A DNA stretch of 64,000 nucleotides from Defluviicoccus sp. bin129 (lineage in GTDB: Bacteria; Pseudomonadota; Alphaproteobacteria; MPNO01). Below the pieces are notes generated by a model. That model did not search any database. It was not told the origin of the DNA and saw only the letters and a list, made by a program, of their open reading frames with translations. The stretch lies in NCBI GenBank assembly GCA_002239065.1, contig MPNO01000003.1, positions 1-64,000 on the forward strand, in the 5' to 3' direction. This document shows positions 1-8,835 of the stretch, one piece after another. Positions within the stretch are counted from its first letter, which is position 1. Every line of letters starts with the position of its first letter. Both the position numbers and the translations under genes were made by a program.

Positions 1-44
1 CGATGAAGATGGACCGCATGATGCAGTCCAAGATGCGGAAATAG
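1..44 (+). CDS. Possible 3' end of a plus-strand gene (partial)
   Basis: A plus-strand frame reads lysine- and methionine-rich codons from the window edge to a TAG at 42-44. A 12-bp palindrome (56-67) and a 10-bp hairpin (70-93) follow, as would suit a gene end. The protein cannot be recognised from 13 residues. The minus strand of the same stretch is also open and hydrophobic, so a minus-strand gene starting near the edge is an alternative. Confidence 0.25.
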   Translation, partial: MKMDRMMQSKMRK

Positions 45-69
45 GCGACGATCGACTGACCGGTCAGGC

Positions 70-93
70 GCGTCGGGCGAGCCCGCCCGACGC
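70..93. terminator. GC-rich hairpin, probable terminator
   Basis: GCGTCGGGCG and CGCCCGACGC form a perfect 10-bp stem around a 4-nt loop. It lies 26 nt after a possible plus-strand stop codon and 18 nt beyond the stop of the minus-strand transpeptidase gene. There is no U tract on either strand, so it would be an unconventional or Rho-assisted terminator for either side. Confidence 0.5.
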
Positions 94-110
94 CGCCCGC
101 CGGCGGGACC

Positions 111-1109
111 TCATCCCGCCGCGCCCTCTCTCTTCAGGACGGCGATCGGCAGCCCCGAGCGCTTGCGCAGGGCCTGCCGGATTCGGCTCCAGTCGAGCCT
201 GCTCGCCTGCCCCCTTGCGGCGGTGACCAGCCTGTAGGCGATCTCGGGCGCGCCCTCGCCGGTGATTCGCCGGCCGGATTCCACCTGGTCGGCCTGGGCC
301 TGGGTCGGGTGGGCCTCGAGCATCAGCTCGCCGCCCACCCAGGCGATCTTGATCGGCTGGTCGACCACGGTGACGGGCGTGCCGACGGCAATATCCCGGT
401 ACAGCCGGGCGATGTCTTCCGGGTAGAGCCGCACACAGCCATGCGAGGCGCGGCGGCCGATCCCGTAGGGCCGGTTGGTGCCGTGCAGCAGATAGGCCCT
501 CCAGCCGAGATAGAGCGCGTGCAGGCCCAGCGGGTTGTTCGGCCCGGGCGGCACCACGGCGGGCAGATCCGGGCGTTCCGCGCGGATCGACTTCGGCACG
601 TACCAGGTCGGCCTCTCGCGCTTGCGGACCACCCTGGTGCGCCCGGTCGGCGTGGACCATCCCTCCCGGCCGATGCCCACCGGGTAGGAGACCACCGTCT
701 TGCCGTCCGGCCTGAAATGGTAGAGCCGCTGGTCGGCGAGGTTGAGGACCAGCCCCTTATGCGCGGCCTGCGGGACGATATGGGCGGTCGGGATCAGGAT
801 CTCGGTGCCTTCGCCCGGCAGCCACGGATCGACATAGGGGTTGGCCGCGCGCAGCTCGGTGTAGCCGATGTTGAAGCGCCGCGGGAGGTGGATCAGGGTA
901 TCCTCGTGGCGCGCGCGATAGCGCAGCACGCGGCCGATCATCGCCGGATAGGCCGCCTTGCTCCCGACGGTGGTTCCCGTGGGCCCGGCGGCGGTCTCGG
1001 CGGCCTGTGCCGCGCCCAGCCAAAGGGCCGCGGCGCAGCCGCCCGCGACACCCAGAACCCATCCGCGGATGGGCGACAATCGCCTGTCCCTCATGTTCCG
1101 CTCGTCCAT
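111..1109 (-). CDS. L,D-transpeptidase (YkuD/ErfK family)
   Basis: Secreted or periplasmic L,D-transpeptidase, expected to form 3-3 peptidoglycan cross-links or attach proteins to peptidoglycan. The 332-residue protein opens with a basic stretch and a hydrophobic signal segment ending near AQAAE (about residue 37). A LysM-like region follows (RYRARHEDTLIHLPRRF), then the YkuD domain with its HGTN...SHGCVR signature; the catalytic Cys is near residue 225. ATG 1109 directly abuts AGGAGG; ATG 1094, five codons in, lies 15 nt from that site and could be the real start. The gene stands alone, divergent from ubiX. The family call is firm; the substrate is not known. Confidence 0.88.
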   Translation of the reverse strand: MDERNMRDRRLSPIRGWVLGVAGGCAAALWLGAAQAAETAAGPTGTTVGSKAAYPAMIGRVLRYRARHEDTLIHLPRRFNIGYTELRAANPYVDPWLPGEGTEILIPTAHIVPQAAHKGLVLNLADQRLYHFRPDGKTVVSYPVGIGREGWSTPTGRTRVVRKRERPTWYVPKSIRAERPDLPAVVPPGPNNPLGLHALYLGWRAYLLHGTNRPYGIGRRASHGCVRLYPEDIARLYRDIAVGTPVTVVDQPIKIAWVGGELMLEAHPTQAQADQVESGRRITGEGAPEIAYRLVTAARGQASRLDWSRIRQALRKRSGLPIAVLKREGAAG

Positions 1110-1146
1110 CCTCCTGTCGCTTGCCGGACGGCCTGTCGTGGCGTCC

Positions 1147-1175
1147 TTTCCGCACCGTCCCCGGTCCGTTAGATT
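1147..1175 (+). promoter_or_regulatory. Candidate sigma-70 promoter of ubiX
   Basis: TTTCCG at 1147-1152, a 17-bp spacer and TAGATT at 1170-1175 face ubiX, leaving a leader of about 36 nt. The spacing is ideal, but the -35 match is weak. Confidence 0.35.
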
Positions 1176-1217
1176 GGCGCCCCGAATATACCAGATTGCG
1201 TCGCTGGAGGGCGGTTC

Positions 1218-1841
1218 ATGGAGCGCATCATTGTCGGCATCACCGGCGCCACGGGCACGATCTACGGCGTGCGGCTGATGGACATGCTGCGCCAGTCGGG
1301 GGCGTACGAGGTTCATCTGGTGATGAGCCGGTCGGCCAAGCTGACCCTCAAGATGGAGCACGATGTCGACATCGCCCATATCAATGCGCTGGCCGACGAG
1401 GTGCACGAGGTCGGCAATATCGGGGCATCCATCTCCTCCGGCTCTTTCCACTCGAAGGGTATGGTGATCGCGCCGTGCTCGATCAAGACCATGTCGAACG
1501 TGGCGATGGGCAATACCGGCGATTTGATCAGCCGCGCCGCCGACGTGGTGCTCAAGGAGCGCCGCACGCTGCTGGTGGCGATTCGCGAGACGCCGCTTCA
1601 TTCCGGCCATCTCGACAACCTGATGCGCCTCAGCAGGCTGGGCGCGGTGATCTTCCCGCCGGTGCCGGCGTTCTACAACCGGCCGGTGACGCTGCAGGAC
1701 GTGGTCGACCAGAGCTGCATGAGGATGCTCGACCAGTTCGGCATCCACATCGAATCGGCCCCCCGCTGGGGCGAGGAGGGCGGCGTGCCGGCGGTCGGCC
1801 AGCGGATCGTCGGCGGCAAGGCGGCTGCCGTCGACGACTAG
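1218..1841 (+). CDS. ubiX: Flavin prenyltransferase UbiX
   Basis: Makes prenylated FMN, the cofactor of UbiD-type decarboxylases, from FMN and dimethylallyl phosphate. The 207-residue length is normal. It has the N-terminal nucleotide-binding turn GITGATGTIYG (residues 7-17), the APCSIKTMSN loop (85-94), RETPLH (123-128) and PPVPAFYN (147-154), all hallmarks of the UbiX/Pad1 family. TGGAGGGCGGTTC before ATG 1218 is a good ribosome site. No ubiD lies in the visible neighbourhood, so the client decarboxylase (ubiquinone synthesis or aromatic-acid breakdown) cannot be assigned. The sequence also resembles the B subunit of non-oxidative hydroxyarylic acid decarboxylases. Confidence 0.93.
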   Translation: MERIIVGITGATGTIYGVRLMDMLRQSGAYEVHLVMSRSAKLTLKMEHDVDIAHINALADEVHEVGNIGASISSGSFHSKGMVIAPCSIKTMSNVAMGNTGDLISRAADVVLKERRTLLVAIRETPLHSGHLDNLMRLSRLGAVIFPPVPAFYNRPVTLQDVVDQSCMRMLDQFGIHIESAPRWGEEGGVPAVGQRIVGGKAAAVDD

Positions 1842-1850
1842 CCCGCATTT

Positions 1851-2652
1851 CTACTCCAGCCTGACCTCGGCCGTCCCCAACCCGTCGATCTCGACCCGCG
1901 CGGCGGCGGGAAAGCGCTCGATCCACACCGTCTTCACCAGCGATCCCGTCATCACGAGGGTGCCGGCGCGCAGCACCGCGCCCCGGCGCCCGAGCGCGCA
2001 GGCGAGCCACGCGACGGCATCGAGCGGATGCCCGAGCACGTCCGAGCCCGCACCCCGCCCGGTTTCCGCGCCGTTGATCAGGGTCCGCCCGGCAGCCCGG
2101 TCGAGCGCCATCGGGTCGCATTCCGCCGGCTTCCCCAGCACGCAGGCGGCCTGGAAGAAATCGTCGGCGATCAGCGTCGGCGTGCCGAGCGCGGACCAGT
2201 CGCCATAGCGGTTGTCGACGATCTCGATCGCCGGCATCGCCTCGGCGACGGCGCCGGCGATGCGGGCGCGGGTCGGCGTGCGGCGGCGGGCGTCGACATC
2301 GCCGCCGAGCCGGACCGCGATCTCGCATTCGATCCCCGGCGCCCGGAACCCCGACGAGGCGAGCGCTGCGCCGCCGGGGTGCACGTCGCCGGCGCGGACG
2401 CCGCCCTAGACCGGCGCGGCCATGGGCCGGCGCGTGGAGGCCCAGCATCGCCTGCATGACCGGGGTGGTGCAGCCGAGCTTGTAGCCGGCGGGCGGCGGA
2501 TCGCCGTGGTCGGCGAACCAGGAGCGGAGCGCCCGCTGGACGGAATAGCCTTCCGCCTCGTCCGCCGGGCGCAGCGATTCGGGCAGCGGGCCGACCGCCG
2601 CGACGATTTGCCGCGCCCTGCCAAGCAGGGCCGCCGCGTCTCTTGCGGTCAA
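1851..2652 (-). pseudogene. 2-keto-4-pentenoate hydratase/FAH-type protein, frameshifted
   Basis: Hydratase/decarboxylase of the MhpD type, which acts on ring-cleavage products such as 2-hydroxypentadienoate. The N-terminal half (starting TTG 2652; GYKLGCTTPVMQAML) and the C-terminal half (RAPGIECEIAVRLGGDV ... LGHPLDAVAWLA) are in different minus-strand frames. Removing one G from the GGG run (plus positions 2404-2406) joins them into one open frame of 266 residues, the usual family length. The TAG at 2406-2408 is then out of frame and harmless. So there is a single lesion, which may be a true frameshift or a base-call error in a short G run. The TTG overlaps the stop of the upstream transglutaminase gene, showing an operon. 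Confidence 0.75.
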
Positions 2653-3368
2653 ACGACCGGCCGCTCGTCCTCGAAGCGGGCGGCCTCCCGCGCGGCGTTC
2701 CGCGCCCGTTCGGCGGCGCAGTCCTCGAACAGCGTGTCCGGGTAGAGGTCGCGGAAATCGCCGATCACCCGGTCGAAGTCGAAATCCGACCACACGCCGT
2801 GATCGCGGACATATTCCATGTGGCGCCGGCCCTGGCCGTCGAATTCCTGGAACAGCGCGTGGCCGGTGCCGTCGAACTCGGTCGGCAGCACGTCGAACTT
2901 CTCGCACAGCGCCAGGTTGAAGGTCGCCGCCGCCTTGACCCAGCGGCCGTCGAGATGGAGCACCGCGTAGCCGTGGTGGATGAACAGATTGCCGCCCCCC
3001 ATCACCCTGAGCAGGCGCTCGGTGCAGAGATGGTTGGTGACGTCCGACAGCCCGAGCCCGGCATGGATGCCGACGGCGCGGGCGCAGGCGACCAGGAGAT
3101 TGGCCTTGGGCACGCAGAACGCGGCGCCGGCCTCGAGCACGCGGCTCGCCCGGTAGTCCTCGCGGTCGTCCGATATGGTGTAGGGGTCGTAGCGGATCTC
3201 GTCGCGGATCGCGTAGAACAGCGCGACCGCCCTGGCGACCGGGGTATCCGCGCCGGCCGTCTTGTCGAGCGCGAAGGTGCGGACCGGCGGCGTGTCGTGG
3301 TCGAAATACCGGGTCGGCTCCAGGTACAGCTCCCCCGGTTCGGGATAGCCCGCCTGAACATGCTGCAT
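2649..3368 (-). CDS. Transglutaminase-like cysteine protein
   Basis: A 239-residue cytoplasmic protein with a transglutaminase-like core. FCVPKANLLVACARAVGI holds the candidate nucleophilic Cys and its helix; HHGYAVLHLDGRWVKA carries the His and strand typical of the fold. Family members cleave or transfer acyl groups, but the substrate is unknown. ATG 3368 follows GGGAGGACTGGCG, a strong ribosome site, and decides the start over longer upstream readings. The stop codon overlaps the TTG start of the broken hydratase gene, so the two form a minus-strand operon, divergent from the HpaB-like monooxygenase. The fold assignment is good; the role is inferred only from company with aromatic-type catabolic genes. 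Confidence 0.75.
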   Translation of the reverse strand: MQHVQAGYPEPGELYLEPTRYFDHDTPPVRTFALDKTAGADTPVARAVALFYAIRDEIRYDPYTISDDREDYRASRVLEAGAAFCVPKANLLVACARAVGIHAGLGLSDVTNHLCTERLLRVMGGGNLFIHHGYAVLHLDGRWVKAAATFNLALCEKFDVLPTEFDGTGHALFQEFDGQGRRHMEYVRDHGVWSDFDFDRVIGDFRDLYPDTLFEDCAAERARNAAREAARFEDERPVV

Positions 3369-3423
3369 CGCCAGTCCTCCCGCCATTCGCGGCGCGGCGC
3401 AACATAGGTGTCCGCCCTGTGCG

Positions 3424-3451
3424 CTGCAACGCCGGCGAATGCTGGTATGAT
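3424..3451 (+). promoter_or_regulatory. Candidate promoter of the HpaB-like gene
   Basis: CTGCAA at 3424-3429, a 16-bp spacer and TATGAT (3446-3451, five of six consensus bases) precede the monooxygenase gene, giving a leader of about 38 nt. The -10 is good and the -35 poor. Confidence 0.4.
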
Positions 3452-3495
3452 GGAGGCGTCGCCCAGTGGCCGCGCCGGACGGGAGAGGAACCGCG

Positions 3496-4992
3496 ATGCC
3501 GAAGGACGGAAATCGACACCGGGACAGCCTGAGGGACGGGCGCGAGGTCTTTCTCGACGGCGTCCGCGTCGGCGACGTGACGGTCCATCCCGCCTTCCGC
3601 AACGCGGTCGATTCGGCCTGCGCGCTCTACGACTTCCAGTGCCGGCCCGAGAACCTGGAGCTGATGACCTTCGAGTCGCCGACCAGCGGCGAGCGGGTCA
3701 ACCGCGCCTGGCAGCTCACCAGGACCTACGAGGAGCTGGTCGCGCGCCGCAAGGCGATCGTCGCCTGGATGCGGCTCTCCGGCGGCTGGCTGGGGCGCTC
3801 GCCGGACCACATCGCGTCCTCGATGGCGGGCCAGGTGATGGGCATCCACCTGTTCCGGCGGCACAGCGAGGCGCGGGCGCAGGCGCTGCTCGACTACTAC
3901 GACTGGGCGCGGGACAACGACATCTACATGACCTACGTCATCATCAACCCGCAGGCCGACCGGTCGAAGGACACCGGCGAGCAGGACGAGGAGTTCCTGA
4001 CCTGCGGCGTGGTCGACGAGGATGCGCAGGGCATCACCGTGCGCGGCGCGAAGATGCTCGGCACCGGCTCGATCATGGCCAACGAGGTGCTGTGCGCGAA
4101 CATCCAGCCGCTCCGCCCGGGCGAGGAGAAATACGCCATCTCCTTCGCCGTGCCGATGGCGCAGAAGGGCGTCAAGGTGCTGTCCCGGCGGTCCTACGAG
4201 GGCTCGGTCACCAGCGAGTACGACTACCCGCTGTCGACCCATTTCGACGAGAACGACGCGCTGGTCTATTTCGACGACGTGCACGTGCCGTGGGAACGGG
4301 TCTTCATCTATCGCGACACCGACATGGCGCGGGCCCAGTTCTCCGACACCTACGCGCACTACATGCAGAACTACCAGGCGCAGATCCGCCTGATGGTGAA
4401 GATGCAGTTCCTGGTCGGCGTCGCCCACAAGATCACCGAGACCATCGGCACGGCGGGCATCCCCTCGGTGCGCGAACAGCTCGGCCATCTCGCCGCGCAG
4501 ACCGCGATGGTCAAGGGGCTGGTCTACGGCATGGAGGCCGGCGGCGGCGAATATCACGGCTACTACGTGCCCGACCGCAACCTGATGTACTCCTCCCAGG
4601 TGCTGACCCAGGAGCTCTACCCCAGCTTCATCACCAAGCTCCGCGAGCTCGCCGGCGGCGCGCTGATCATGCTGCCGTCCTCGGCGCGCGACTTCGCCAA
4701 CCCGGCGCTCGCCGACTATATCGGCCGCACCCAGCAATCGCCGGCGATGGATCCCGAGCCCAGGGTAAAGTTCCTCAAGCTCGCCTGGGACGCGATCGGC
4801 TCGGAATTCGCCTCGCGCCACGCCCAGTACGAGATGTTCTATGCCGGCGCGCAGTTCGTCACCCGCGGCCACGCCTACCGCACCTTCGACTGGCGGGCGG
4901 CGACCGGGCTGGTCGACGAGATGCTGTCCCGCTACGACCTCGCCGCCTCGATGAGCCCCGCCCCCGGCGGCGCGGAAGAGGCGGCGGAGTAG
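3496..4992 (+). CDS. 4-hydroxyphenylacetate 3-monooxygenase (HpaB) family oxygenase
   Basis: A 498-residue flavin-dependent oxygenase of the HpaB/4-hydroxybutyryl-CoA dehydratase superfamily. These enzymes use reduced FAD supplied by a partner reductase to hydroxylate phenols. Recognisable segments include RTYEELVARRKAIVAWMR near the N-terminus, TYVIINPQADRSKD in the middle domain, DDVHVPWERVFIYRD, and the helical C-terminal domain with ITKLRELAGGALIMLPSS. GGGAGAGGAACCGCG precedes ATG 3496, preferred to an ATG ten codons upstream that has no site. No HpaC-type reductase is nearby, so the reductant source is unknown. With the adjacent hydratase remnant it suggests aromatic ring breakdown; the substrate is not determinable. 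Confidence 0.82.
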   Translation: MPKDGNRHRDSLRDGREVFLDGVRVGDVTVHPAFRNAVDSACALYDFQCRPENLELMTFESPTSGERVNRAWQLTRTYEELVARRKAIVAWMRLSGGWLGRSPDHIASSMAGQVMGIHLFRRHSEARAQALLDYYDWARDNDIYMTYVIINPQADRSKDTGEQDEEFLTCGVVDEDAQGITVRGAKMLGTGSIMANEVLCANIQPLRPGEEKYAISFAVPMAQKGVKVLSRRSYEGSVTSEYDYPLSTHFDENDALVYFDDVHVPWERVFIYRDTDMARAQFSDTYAHYMQNYQAQIRLMVKMQFLVGVAHKITETIGTAGIPSVREQLGHLAAQTAMVKGLVYGMEAGGGEYHGYYVPDRNLMYSSQVLTQELYPSFITKLRELAGGALIMLPSSARDFANPALADYIGRTQQSPAMDPEPRVKFLKLAWDAIGSEFASRHAQYEMFYAGAQFVTRGHAYRTFDWRAATGLVDEMLSRYDLAASMSPAPGGAEEAAE

Positions 4993-5102
4993 GCGGCGGC
5001 CCCGCTCTGGCGGCGGGCTTGCGAATCCGCCTATAACCGGGGCTGACGGCCGCCCTCGATCGCCGCTCGCCTGCCCGGGGGGTCGCCGGGCACGGGGGTC
5101 GC

Positions 5103-6359
5103 TTGGCCGCAGGACACGCATCCGACATCGACGCGCGCTCGGCCCGCAGGGGCTGGGTCGTCGTGGCCGCGCTGTTCGCCATGCTCGGCATCGTGATCAC
5201 CGCGCGCAACGCGATCGGCCTCCTGATGCCCTATCTGAAGGACGATCTGGGCTGGAGCTATGGCCTGGTGTCGGCCGCCGGCGCGGCGATGCTGACCACC
5301 ATGGCGGTGATCGCGCCGGTCGCCGGGATGATGCTCGACCGCCACGGCCCCCGCGCGGTCTACGCCATCGGCATGGCGCTCGCCGCGCTCGCGCTCGGGC
5401 TGACCGCGCTGATGTCGGAGCCCTGGCAGCTGGTGCTGTGCTACGGCCTCGTCGGCGGCATCGGGTTCGCGGCGATTTCCCCCTCGCTGGTGTCGACCAC
5501 GGTGGCGGCGTATTTCGACCGCCGCCTCGGCCTCGCCACCGGCATCGCGACCTCGGGCAGCACCGCCGGGCAGATCGCCCTGATGCCGCTGCTCGCGCTG
5601 CTGATCGGGCTGTTCGGCTGGCGCTCGAGCCTGTGGATCGCCGCCGCCGCGGTGGTGGTCACCGCGGTCGCGGTCAACCTGCTGATCGGCCGGCGCGAGG
5701 CGGAAGCCGCCCGCCCGAGACCGGATCGGCGCGCGCGCCGGGGCTTTCTTGCCGTCTTCCGCGAGCTTGCCCGCCGGCCGATTTTCTGGCTGCTCGCCGG
5801 CGGCTTCGCGATCTGCGGTTTCACCACCGCCGGCGTGGTCAAGATCCACCTGATCCCCTACGCCGTCGCCTGCGGCTTCCCGGTGCTGGAAGGGGCCACC
5901 GCCTACGGCGTGCTCTCGGCCTTCAGCCTCGCCGGGCTGATCGGCTTCGGACATCTGTCCGACCGTTTCCACCGCCCCACGCTGCTCGCCTCGATCTACT
6001 TCATGCGCGGGCTCACCTTCCTCATTCTCATGCAGATCTCTGGCAGCACGCCGCTCCTGTTCGCATTCGCGGTGCTGTTCGGCAGCTTCGACTACGCCAC
6101 CTTCCCGATCGTCGCCGGCCTGGTCGCGAGCCATATGGGGCGGCACATCATGGGCTTCACGATGGGCCTGATCTTCGCCGCCCATTCGCTCGGCGGGGCC
6201 GCGGGGTCGTTCCTCGGCGGCTACCTGTTCGAGCTCTTCGCGCGCTACGACTGGGTCTGGATCGTGTCGCTGATACTCGCCTTCCTGGCCGCGTTCCTGT
6301 CGATCCTGATCCGCGACAGCCGCGGCCCCGGCCCGGCCCTCGCCACCGCCGGGGCCTGA
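5103..6359 (+). CDS. MFS transporter
   Basis: An inner-membrane major facilitator superfamily carrier, 418 residues, about 12 transmembrane segments. The first helix is VVVAALFAMLGIVITAR; the cytoplasmic loop 2-3 motif appears as DRHGPRAVYAIG. The central basic loop EAEAARPRPDRRARRG splits the two six-helix halves. It starts with TTG 5103 after a GGGGG stretch and stops directly before the ATG of the next MFS gene (TGA at 6357-6359, ATG at 6360), so the two are translationally coupled. The tandem pair could be two independent porters or a heteromeric unit. It resembles the monocarboxylate/oxalate-formate-type MFS; the substrate is unknown. Confidence 0.82.
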   Translation: MAAGHASDIDARSARRGWVVVAALFAMLGIVITARNAIGLLMPYLKDDLGWSYGLVSAAGAAMLTTMAVIAPVAGMMLDRHGPRAVYAIGMALAALALGLTALMSEPWQLVLCYGLVGGIGFAAISPSLVSTTVAAYFDRRLGLATGIATSGSTAGQIALMPLLALLIGLFGWRSSLWIAAAAVVVTAVAVNLLIGRREAEAARPRPDRRARRGFLAVFRELARRPIFWLLAGGFAICGFTTAGVVKIHLIPYAVACGFPVLEGATAYGVLSAFSLAGLIGFGHLSDRFHRPTLLASIYFMRGLTFLILMQISGSTPLLFAFAVLFGSFDYATFPIVAGLVASHMGRHIMGFTMGLIFAAHSLGGAAGSFLGGYLFELFARYDWVWIVSLILAFLAAFLSILIRDSRGPGPALATAGA

Positions 6360-7682
6360 ATGAGCCGATTTTCGCCGGCCGCCCGCCTGCCGTTCTATTA
6401 CGGCTGGGCGGTCGTCGGGATCGCCTTCGTGACCATGTCCGTCGGGGTCAGCGCGCGGACCTCGTTCTCGCTGCTGTTTCCGCCGATCCTCGACGAGTTC
6501 GGCTGGGAGCGCGGCGTGACCGCGGCGGCATTCTCGGTCGGCTTCGCCGCCTCGGTGATGCTGGTGCCGACGCTCGGATTCGTGGTGACGCGTTTCGGCC
6601 CGCAGGTGATGATCCCGGCGGGTGCTGCGATCGCCGCCTGCGGGCTGGTCCTCGCCACCCTGGCGACCACGCCGGTCGAGTTCTACCTCACCCTCGGCGT
6701 CATGACGGTGAGCTTCGCGGTCTCGATGAGCTATGCCGGGCACTCGATGTTCCTGCCCAACTGGTTCGTGCGCCGCCGCGGGCTGGCGATCGGGATCGCC
6801 TTCTCCGGCGTTGGCGTGGGGGCGATCGTCATCCTGCCCTGGCTGCAGTCGGTGATCGAAGCCGAGGGCTGGCGGCATGCCTGCCGGTCGCTCGCGGTCC
6901 TCCTGGTCGCGGTGATCGTCCCGCTCAACATCCTCGCCCAGCGCAGGGACCCCGCCTCGGTGGGGCTCGAGCCCGACGGCGACGACCGGCAGCCGGCCAG
7001 GGTCCGCGCCGCGCGGCCCGAGACGGTGGTCGACCGGCGCTGGGCGGGGACCGACTGGACGCTCGGCCGCGCCGTCGCCACCGCCCGCTTCTGGTGGGTG
7101 ACATGCGGGTACTTCACCGGGTTGTTCGCCTGGTACTCGGTCCAGGTGCACCAGACCAAGTACTTGCTGGATATCGGCTTCGCCCCGGATTTCGCCGCGC
7201 TCGCCCTCGGCCTGGTCGGGTTCTGCGGCATCTTCGGCCAGATCGGGGTGGGCGGGCTGTCGGACCGCATCGGCCGGGAATGGGCGTGGACGGTCGCGCT
7301 CTCCGGCTTCGCGGTCTGCTACCTGCTTCTGCTGGTCGTCGAGACCGTGCCGTCGCCGCTCCTGGTCTATGCGATCGTCGCCTGCCAGGGCCTGTTCGGC
7401 TACGGGCTCGGCGCGCTCTACGGCACCATCGCCGCCGACATCTATGCCGGGCCGCGCTTCGCCGTGGTGTTCGGCTTCCTCAGCATCGGCGGCAATCTGG
7501 GCGCCGGGGCGGGTCCTTGGCTGACCGGGACGATCTTCGACCGGACCGGCAGCTACGAGCCGGCTTTCGCGCTCTGCGCCGCGCTCGCGCTGGTCTCGAT
7601 CTTCTGCATCTGGATGGCGGCGCCGCGCAGGGTCCGGCTCGCCGCCGGCGTCGCCCTCAGCCGCTCCCGGCGGCGGCCCTGA
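6360..7682 (+). CDS. MFS transporter
   Basis: The second member of a tandem MFS pair: 440 residues, about 12 membrane helices, opening with FYYGWAVVGIAFVTMSVGVSAR, a pattern common in monocarboxylate- and oxalate/formate-type MFS carriers. DRIGREWAWTVALSG in the second half is the repeated loop motif. It begins immediately after the stop of the first transporter. Its last 26 bases overlap the 3' end of the convergent luciferase-like monooxygenase gene, leaving no room for a terminator. The substrate is unknown; the neighbours suggest uptake of a small organic acid. Confidence 0.82.
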   Translation: MSRFSPAARLPFYYGWAVVGIAFVTMSVGVSARTSFSLLFPPILDEFGWERGVTAAAFSVGFAASVMLVPTLGFVVTRFGPQVMIPAGAAIAACGLVLATLATTPVEFYLTLGVMTVSFAVSMSYAGHSMFLPNWFVRRRGLAIGIAFSGVGVGAIVILPWLQSVIEAEGWRHACRSLAVLLVAVIVPLNILAQRRDPASVGLEPDGDDRQPARVRAARPETVVDRRWAGTDWTLGRAVATARFWWVTCGYFTGLFAWYSVQVHQTKYLLDIGFAPDFAALALGLVGFCGIFGQIGVGGLSDRIGREWAWTVALSGFAVCYLLLLVVETVPSPLLVYAIVACQGLFGYGLGALYGTIAADIYAGPRFAVVFGFLSIGGNLGAGAGPWLTGTIFDRTGSYEPAFALCAALALVSIFCIWMAAPRRVRLAAGVALSRSRRRP

Positions 7683-8757
7683 GCCCCATCCGCTCCAGCC
7701 GCGGCAGCACCTCGTCGCGGAAATAGGGGAAATGCTTGAGATAGTTGGGCAAGCCGAGGGCGAGCGCGCCCACCCCGCCGGCGGACAGCAGGCGCATGGT
7801 CTCGGCCACGCCGTCGGGATCGCCGACGATGGGAAAGCCGCTATTGCCGCCCGCCGCGCGCAGCCGGAAGAGCTGCCGCCGGTCCTCCGGGATGCCCGGC
7901 CGGTCCCAGCCGCGCTCCACCACCATGGTCTCCACCGCCTCGGTATCGCGGTGCTCGACGGCGTAGTGGTGGTGGTAGTCTTCCGCCTCCTTCCGGGTCG
8001 GCCGGCAGACCACATAGGCGTTGGTGAAGACGCCGACCTCGCGGCCCAGCGCCCTGGCCTCGTCGCGGATTTCGGCGGCCTGGGCGGGCAGGCGGTCGAG
8101 GTCCCAGACCACGGTGAACAGCATGTCGGCGTTGCGCAGGGCGAACGCGCGCCCGGTCGGCGACATCGCCGCGCTGACCAGCATCGGGCGGCGCCGGTCG
8201 AACGGCTTGGGCTCCAGCACCGTGGACCGCAGGGTGAAGAACGCGCCGTCGAAATCGAACGGGCGGTCCTCGGTCCACACCCGGTTGACGATGTCGAGCC
8301 ACTCCTGGCCGAGATCGTAGCGGCGGTCATGGGCGCCGAGGTCGACGCCCAGCATGTCGAATTCCTTCTGGTACCAGCCGCAGACGACGTTGAGCCCGAA
8401 CCTGCCGCCGCCGATATGGTGGCAGGTCACCATCTGCTTGGCCGCGAAGACCGGGTTGATCAGCGTCACATGCAGGGTGCCGAAGGCCATGATGCGTCGC
8501 GTCGCGGCGAGGATGCCCGCGGCCCAGGTCAGGGTCTCGAAATTGGAGCCGTTGTGGTTGGTCTCGCCGCCATAGCCGATCCAGCGGCCCAGCGGCAGCA
8601 TGAAATCCATGCCGGCGTCGTCGGCCATGCGGGCCAGCGCGAGGTTGTTTTCCCAGCTCGCCTCCCAGCGGTCGGGGAAGGTCGAGGTGGCGAGACCGCC
8701 CGAGCAATTGGCGCCGAACAGGCCGAGGCTCAGCGTGTTACGGTTGAGGCCGGTCAT
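7657..8757 (-). CDS. LLM-class flavin-dependent monooxygenase (SfnG/RutA-like)
   Basis: A 366-residue TIM-barrel oxygenase of the bacterial luciferase family using FMNH2 from a separate reductase. The N-terminal block LFGANCSGGLATST, then DRWEASWENNLALARMAD, GRFGLNVVCGWYQKEFDM and RYDLGQEWLDIV, closely follow dimethylsulfone monooxygenase (SfnG) and pyrimidine monooxygenase (RutA) relatives. The reaction is therefore probably C-S or C-N cleavage of a small organosulfur or ring compound, which is inference. ATG 8757 was chosen because the family begins at MTGLNRNTLSLGLFGAN; no strong ribosome site precedes it. It converges on the MFS gene and is divergent from thrC. Confidence 0.84.
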   Translation of the reverse strand: MTGLNRNTLSLGLFGANCSGGLATSTFPDRWEASWENNLALARMADDAGMDFMLPLGRWIGYGGETNHNGSNFETLTWAAGILAATRRIMAFGTLHVTLINPVFAAKQMVTCHHIGGGRFGLNVVCGWYQKEFDMLGVDLGAHDRRYDLGQEWLDIVNRVWTEDRPFDFDGAFFTLRSTVLEPKPFDRRRPMLVSAAMSPTGRAFALRNADMLFTVVWDLDRLPAQAAEIRDEARALGREVGVFTNAYVVCRPTRKEAEDYHHHYAVEHRDTEAVETMVVERGWDRPGIPEDRRQLFRLRAAGGNSGFPIVGDPDGVAETMRLLSAGGVGALALGLPNYLKHFPYFRDEVLPRLERMGLRAAAGSG

Positions 8758-8806
8758 CGTGGCCCGAGCATAGGAATATTCGGCGGGGCTGACGAGGGGA
8801 GGGCGT

Positions 8807-8835
8807 TTGTGCCGCGGCGGTTCGCGGCGTATACG
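8807..8835 (+). promoter_or_regulatory. Sigma-70-type promoter of thrC
   Basis: TTGTGC (8807-8812), a 17-bp spacer and TATACG (8830-8835) place the transcript start near 8842, about 20 nt before the TTG start codon of thrC. The promoter occupies the region that a longer GTG-initiated reading of thrC would need, supporting the shorter protein. Confidence 0.5.

Noticed and set aside
2406-2408. In-frame TAG as a second lesion in the hydratase gene
   Set aside because: With one G removed from the adjacent GGG run the gene reads through CTA in the correct frame and the TAG is out of frame, so only one lesion is needed.
1630-5121. Very long minus-strand open frame antisense to the HpaB-like gene and neighbours
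   Set aside because: High GC leaves antisense frames open; composition is Arg/Ala/Gly/Pro/His-rich with no family motif except the stretch that is the N-terminal half of the frameshifted hydratase.
5031-8330. Long minus-strand open frame antisense to the MFS pair
   Set aside because: Shadow of real genes on the other strand; composition is a charged, low-complexity mix without recognisable domains.
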